A stretch of 6,476 nucleotides of DNA from JAMXLL01 sp035279875 (lineage in GTDB: Bacteria; Desulfobacterota; Binatia; Binatales; Binataceae): the NCBI GenBank assembly GCA_035279875.1, contig DATEGX010000316.1, positions 1 through 6,476 of the forward strand, in the 5' to 3' direction. Below the pieces are notes generated by a model. The model was given only the letters and a program-made list of their open reading frames with translations, ran no database searches and was not told the origin of the DNA. A program made the translations under genes and the position numbers. Below are positions 5,295 to 6,476 of this stretch, piece by piece (positions within the stretch are counted from its first letter, which is position 1; each line of letters starts with the position of its first letter).

Positions 5295-6476
5295 GTAGTC
5301 GAAGGGCGTGCTTCCATCACGATCGGAATCGCGACCGTCCTGGGAGGCGCACACAGGAACGAGGCCGCCGACCCAACCAGCAGGATAAGCACGCACACCT
5401 CGAACGGCGCGGTGTAACTGCCGGTCACGTCGGTCATCCAGCCCACCAGCAGTGGTCCGGCGAAAAGGCCCACCGTAACTACGGAGCCGAGCCAACCGAA
5501 CAGCGTGCCAAAGCGCTTGAGGCCCAGTGTTTCAGCCGTAACCATTGGCACCAGCGCGACCGGCGCCGCACCTGCGATACCTACCACCACCAGCCACAGC
5601 ACCAGCATCGAGGGTTGGCTGGCATCGAGCAGGATGAGCACGCCGACCGCGATCATCGCGAAGCCAATGCCGAGGGCATTCTTGCCGCCGATGCGGTCGC
5701 CCAATGCACCCATCGCAGCCTTTCCCACCGCGGCCATGCCGAGCACGATACTTACCACCAGGGTCGCGGAATGGATGCCGTAACGCAGCGTCTCGAGAAA
5801 AGCCACCAGGTGATGGAAGGTGCCGCCGACTGCCAGGCCGTAGGAGAGTTGTGCGACCACCAGCATCCAGAAGGCCCGCGTGTGAAGCGCTTCGCGCACT
5901 TCGTAACCCGGCAACGCGTCAGCTTGCTCTGCCACTGATTGGCCAACCGTGCCAGCCGGCCGGGTCCGCACGAACAGCGCCAGCAGCGGTACGACAATCA
6001 GGAGACCCGGGACTGCGACCGTAAAGTAACCGGCGCGCCATCCGTAAGCAGCAATTACGCTGCCGACAGTGAAGGTCATCACCATGCCGCCCGATTCCAT
6101 GCCGGCCGTGACGATCCCGAGCGCCATCCCGCGGCGCTCCGGGAACCAGTTGGCGATAACCGCGGCAGCCGCGAGCCAGGTCGAGGCACCGAGCCCGATT
6201 CCCAGCACGATTACCGAAATCAGCAGTCCTTCGAAGGTATGTGAGCGGCTGGCCGCCGCCAGACCGGCTACGGCGATCAGAGCACCGATGCCCATCACGA
6301 AACGGGCTTCGACCCGGTCCAGTAACCACCCCGCGATTGGTGCGGAGACGCCGATTGCGAGCGAAAGTCCCCCGGTAATCCAGGAGACCCGCCCGTGGCT
6401 CCAGCCAAAGGCTTTGAGCAAGGCGGCGAGGAAAATCGGGGCGGTGTTATAACCGCCACCCCAGAGAAAGAACAGC
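5285..6476 (-). CDS. MFS transporter, oxalate/formate antiporter or monocarboxylate-like, N terminus cut by window edge
   Basis: This is an inner-membrane secondary transporter with 396 residues visible. The frame is open to the window edge and upstream of the TTG at 6421 reads LFFLWGGGYNTAPIFLAALL, typical TM1 sequence. The real start is therefore beyond 6476, and perhaps only 15-30 residues are missing. About eleven to twelve hydrophobic segments are visible. The loop 2-3 signature is GWLLDRVEARFVMG (about 49-62), and its second-half counterpart is GALGDRIGGKNALG (about 256-269). NWFPERRGMALGIVTAGMESGG (about 109-130) is characteristic of the OFA/MCT-like branch, which carries small organic anions such as oxalate, formate or other monocarboxylates. 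The substrate cannot be assigned. A His pair in TFHHLV (about 221-222) lies in a membrane segment of the second half. The cupredoxin promoter follows its stop, so it is probably a separate unit with no proven link to the metal genes. Confidence 0.88.
   Translation of the reverse strand, partial: LFFLWGGGYNTAPIFLAALLKAFGWSHGRVSWITGGLSLAIGVSAPIAGWLLDRVEARFVMGIGALIAVAGLAAASRSHTFEGLLISVIVLGIGLGASTWLAAAAVIANWFPERRGMALGIVTAGMESGGMVMTFTVGSVIAAYGWRAGYFTVAVPGLLIVVPLLALFVRTRPAGTVGQSVAEQADALPGYEVREALHTRAFWMLVVAQLSYGLAVGGTFHHLVAFLETLRYGIHSATLVVSIVLGMAAVGKAAMGALGDRIGGKNALGIGFAMIAVGVLILLDASQPSMLVLWLVVVGIAGAAPVALVPMVTAETLGLKRFGTLFGWLGSVVTVGLFAGPLLVGWMTDVTGSYTAPFEVCVLILLVGSAASFLCAPPRTVAIPIVMEARPSTTTV

Noticed and set aside
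5255..5938. 227-codon open frame on the plus strand opposite the MFS gene
   Set aside because: The product is rich in His, Arg and Gln, as expected for the complement of a hydrophobic membrane protein, with no domain.
6419..6421. TTG at 6421 as the true start of the MFS transporter
   Set aside because: The frame stays open upstream and reads typical TM1 sequence to the window edge, so the gene is cut by the window and does not start here.

Overview
The window is GC-rich DNA from a Gram-negative bacterium. The Gram-negative call rests on a complete outer-membrane factor and periplasmic adaptor, plus the N-terminal third of an RND pump. The taxon cannot be fixed from sequence alone. A high-GC environmental lineage (proteobacterial, desulfobacterotal or binatotal in feel) is only a guess. 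All six genes lie on the minus strand, so transcription runs from high to low coordinates. The long plus-strand reading frames are antisense shadows of these genes.

Layout in the direction of transcription. (1) 6476-5285: an MFS permease of the oxalate/formate-antiporter or monocarboxylate type, cut by the window edge at its N terminus. (2) 5284-5083: a spacer with a near-consensus -10 element (TGGTATAAT) in front of the next gene. (3) 5082-4648: an exported plastocyanin-like cupredoxin with a full type-1 copper ligand set. (4) 4493-3663: an exported monoheme cytochrome c with one CGPCH motif. It resembles the ActE subunit of alternative complex III but has an unusual 80-residue low-complexity C-terminal tail. 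A 13-bp interrupted stem-loop followed by a U-rich run (3595-3636) ends this unit. (5) 3438-1: a compact tolC - adaptor - RND operon of the heavy-metal efflux (CusCBA/CzcCBA) type. Its genes overlap or are spaced by 9 bp, and a candidate promoter with a tandem repeat lies upstream.

Taken together, the region is a periplasmic metal and redox island. Two soluble electron carriers, one copper and one heme, sit directly upstream of a tripartite metal exporter. The efflux operon is an ordinary arrangement. The less usual part is the cupredoxin/cytochrome pair beside it. No partner oxidase, alternative complex III subunit, regulator or copper chaperone is visible, so a shared function is inference. 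No RNA genes, mobile elements or CRISPR arrays were seen. No gap between genes exceeds about 225 bp.
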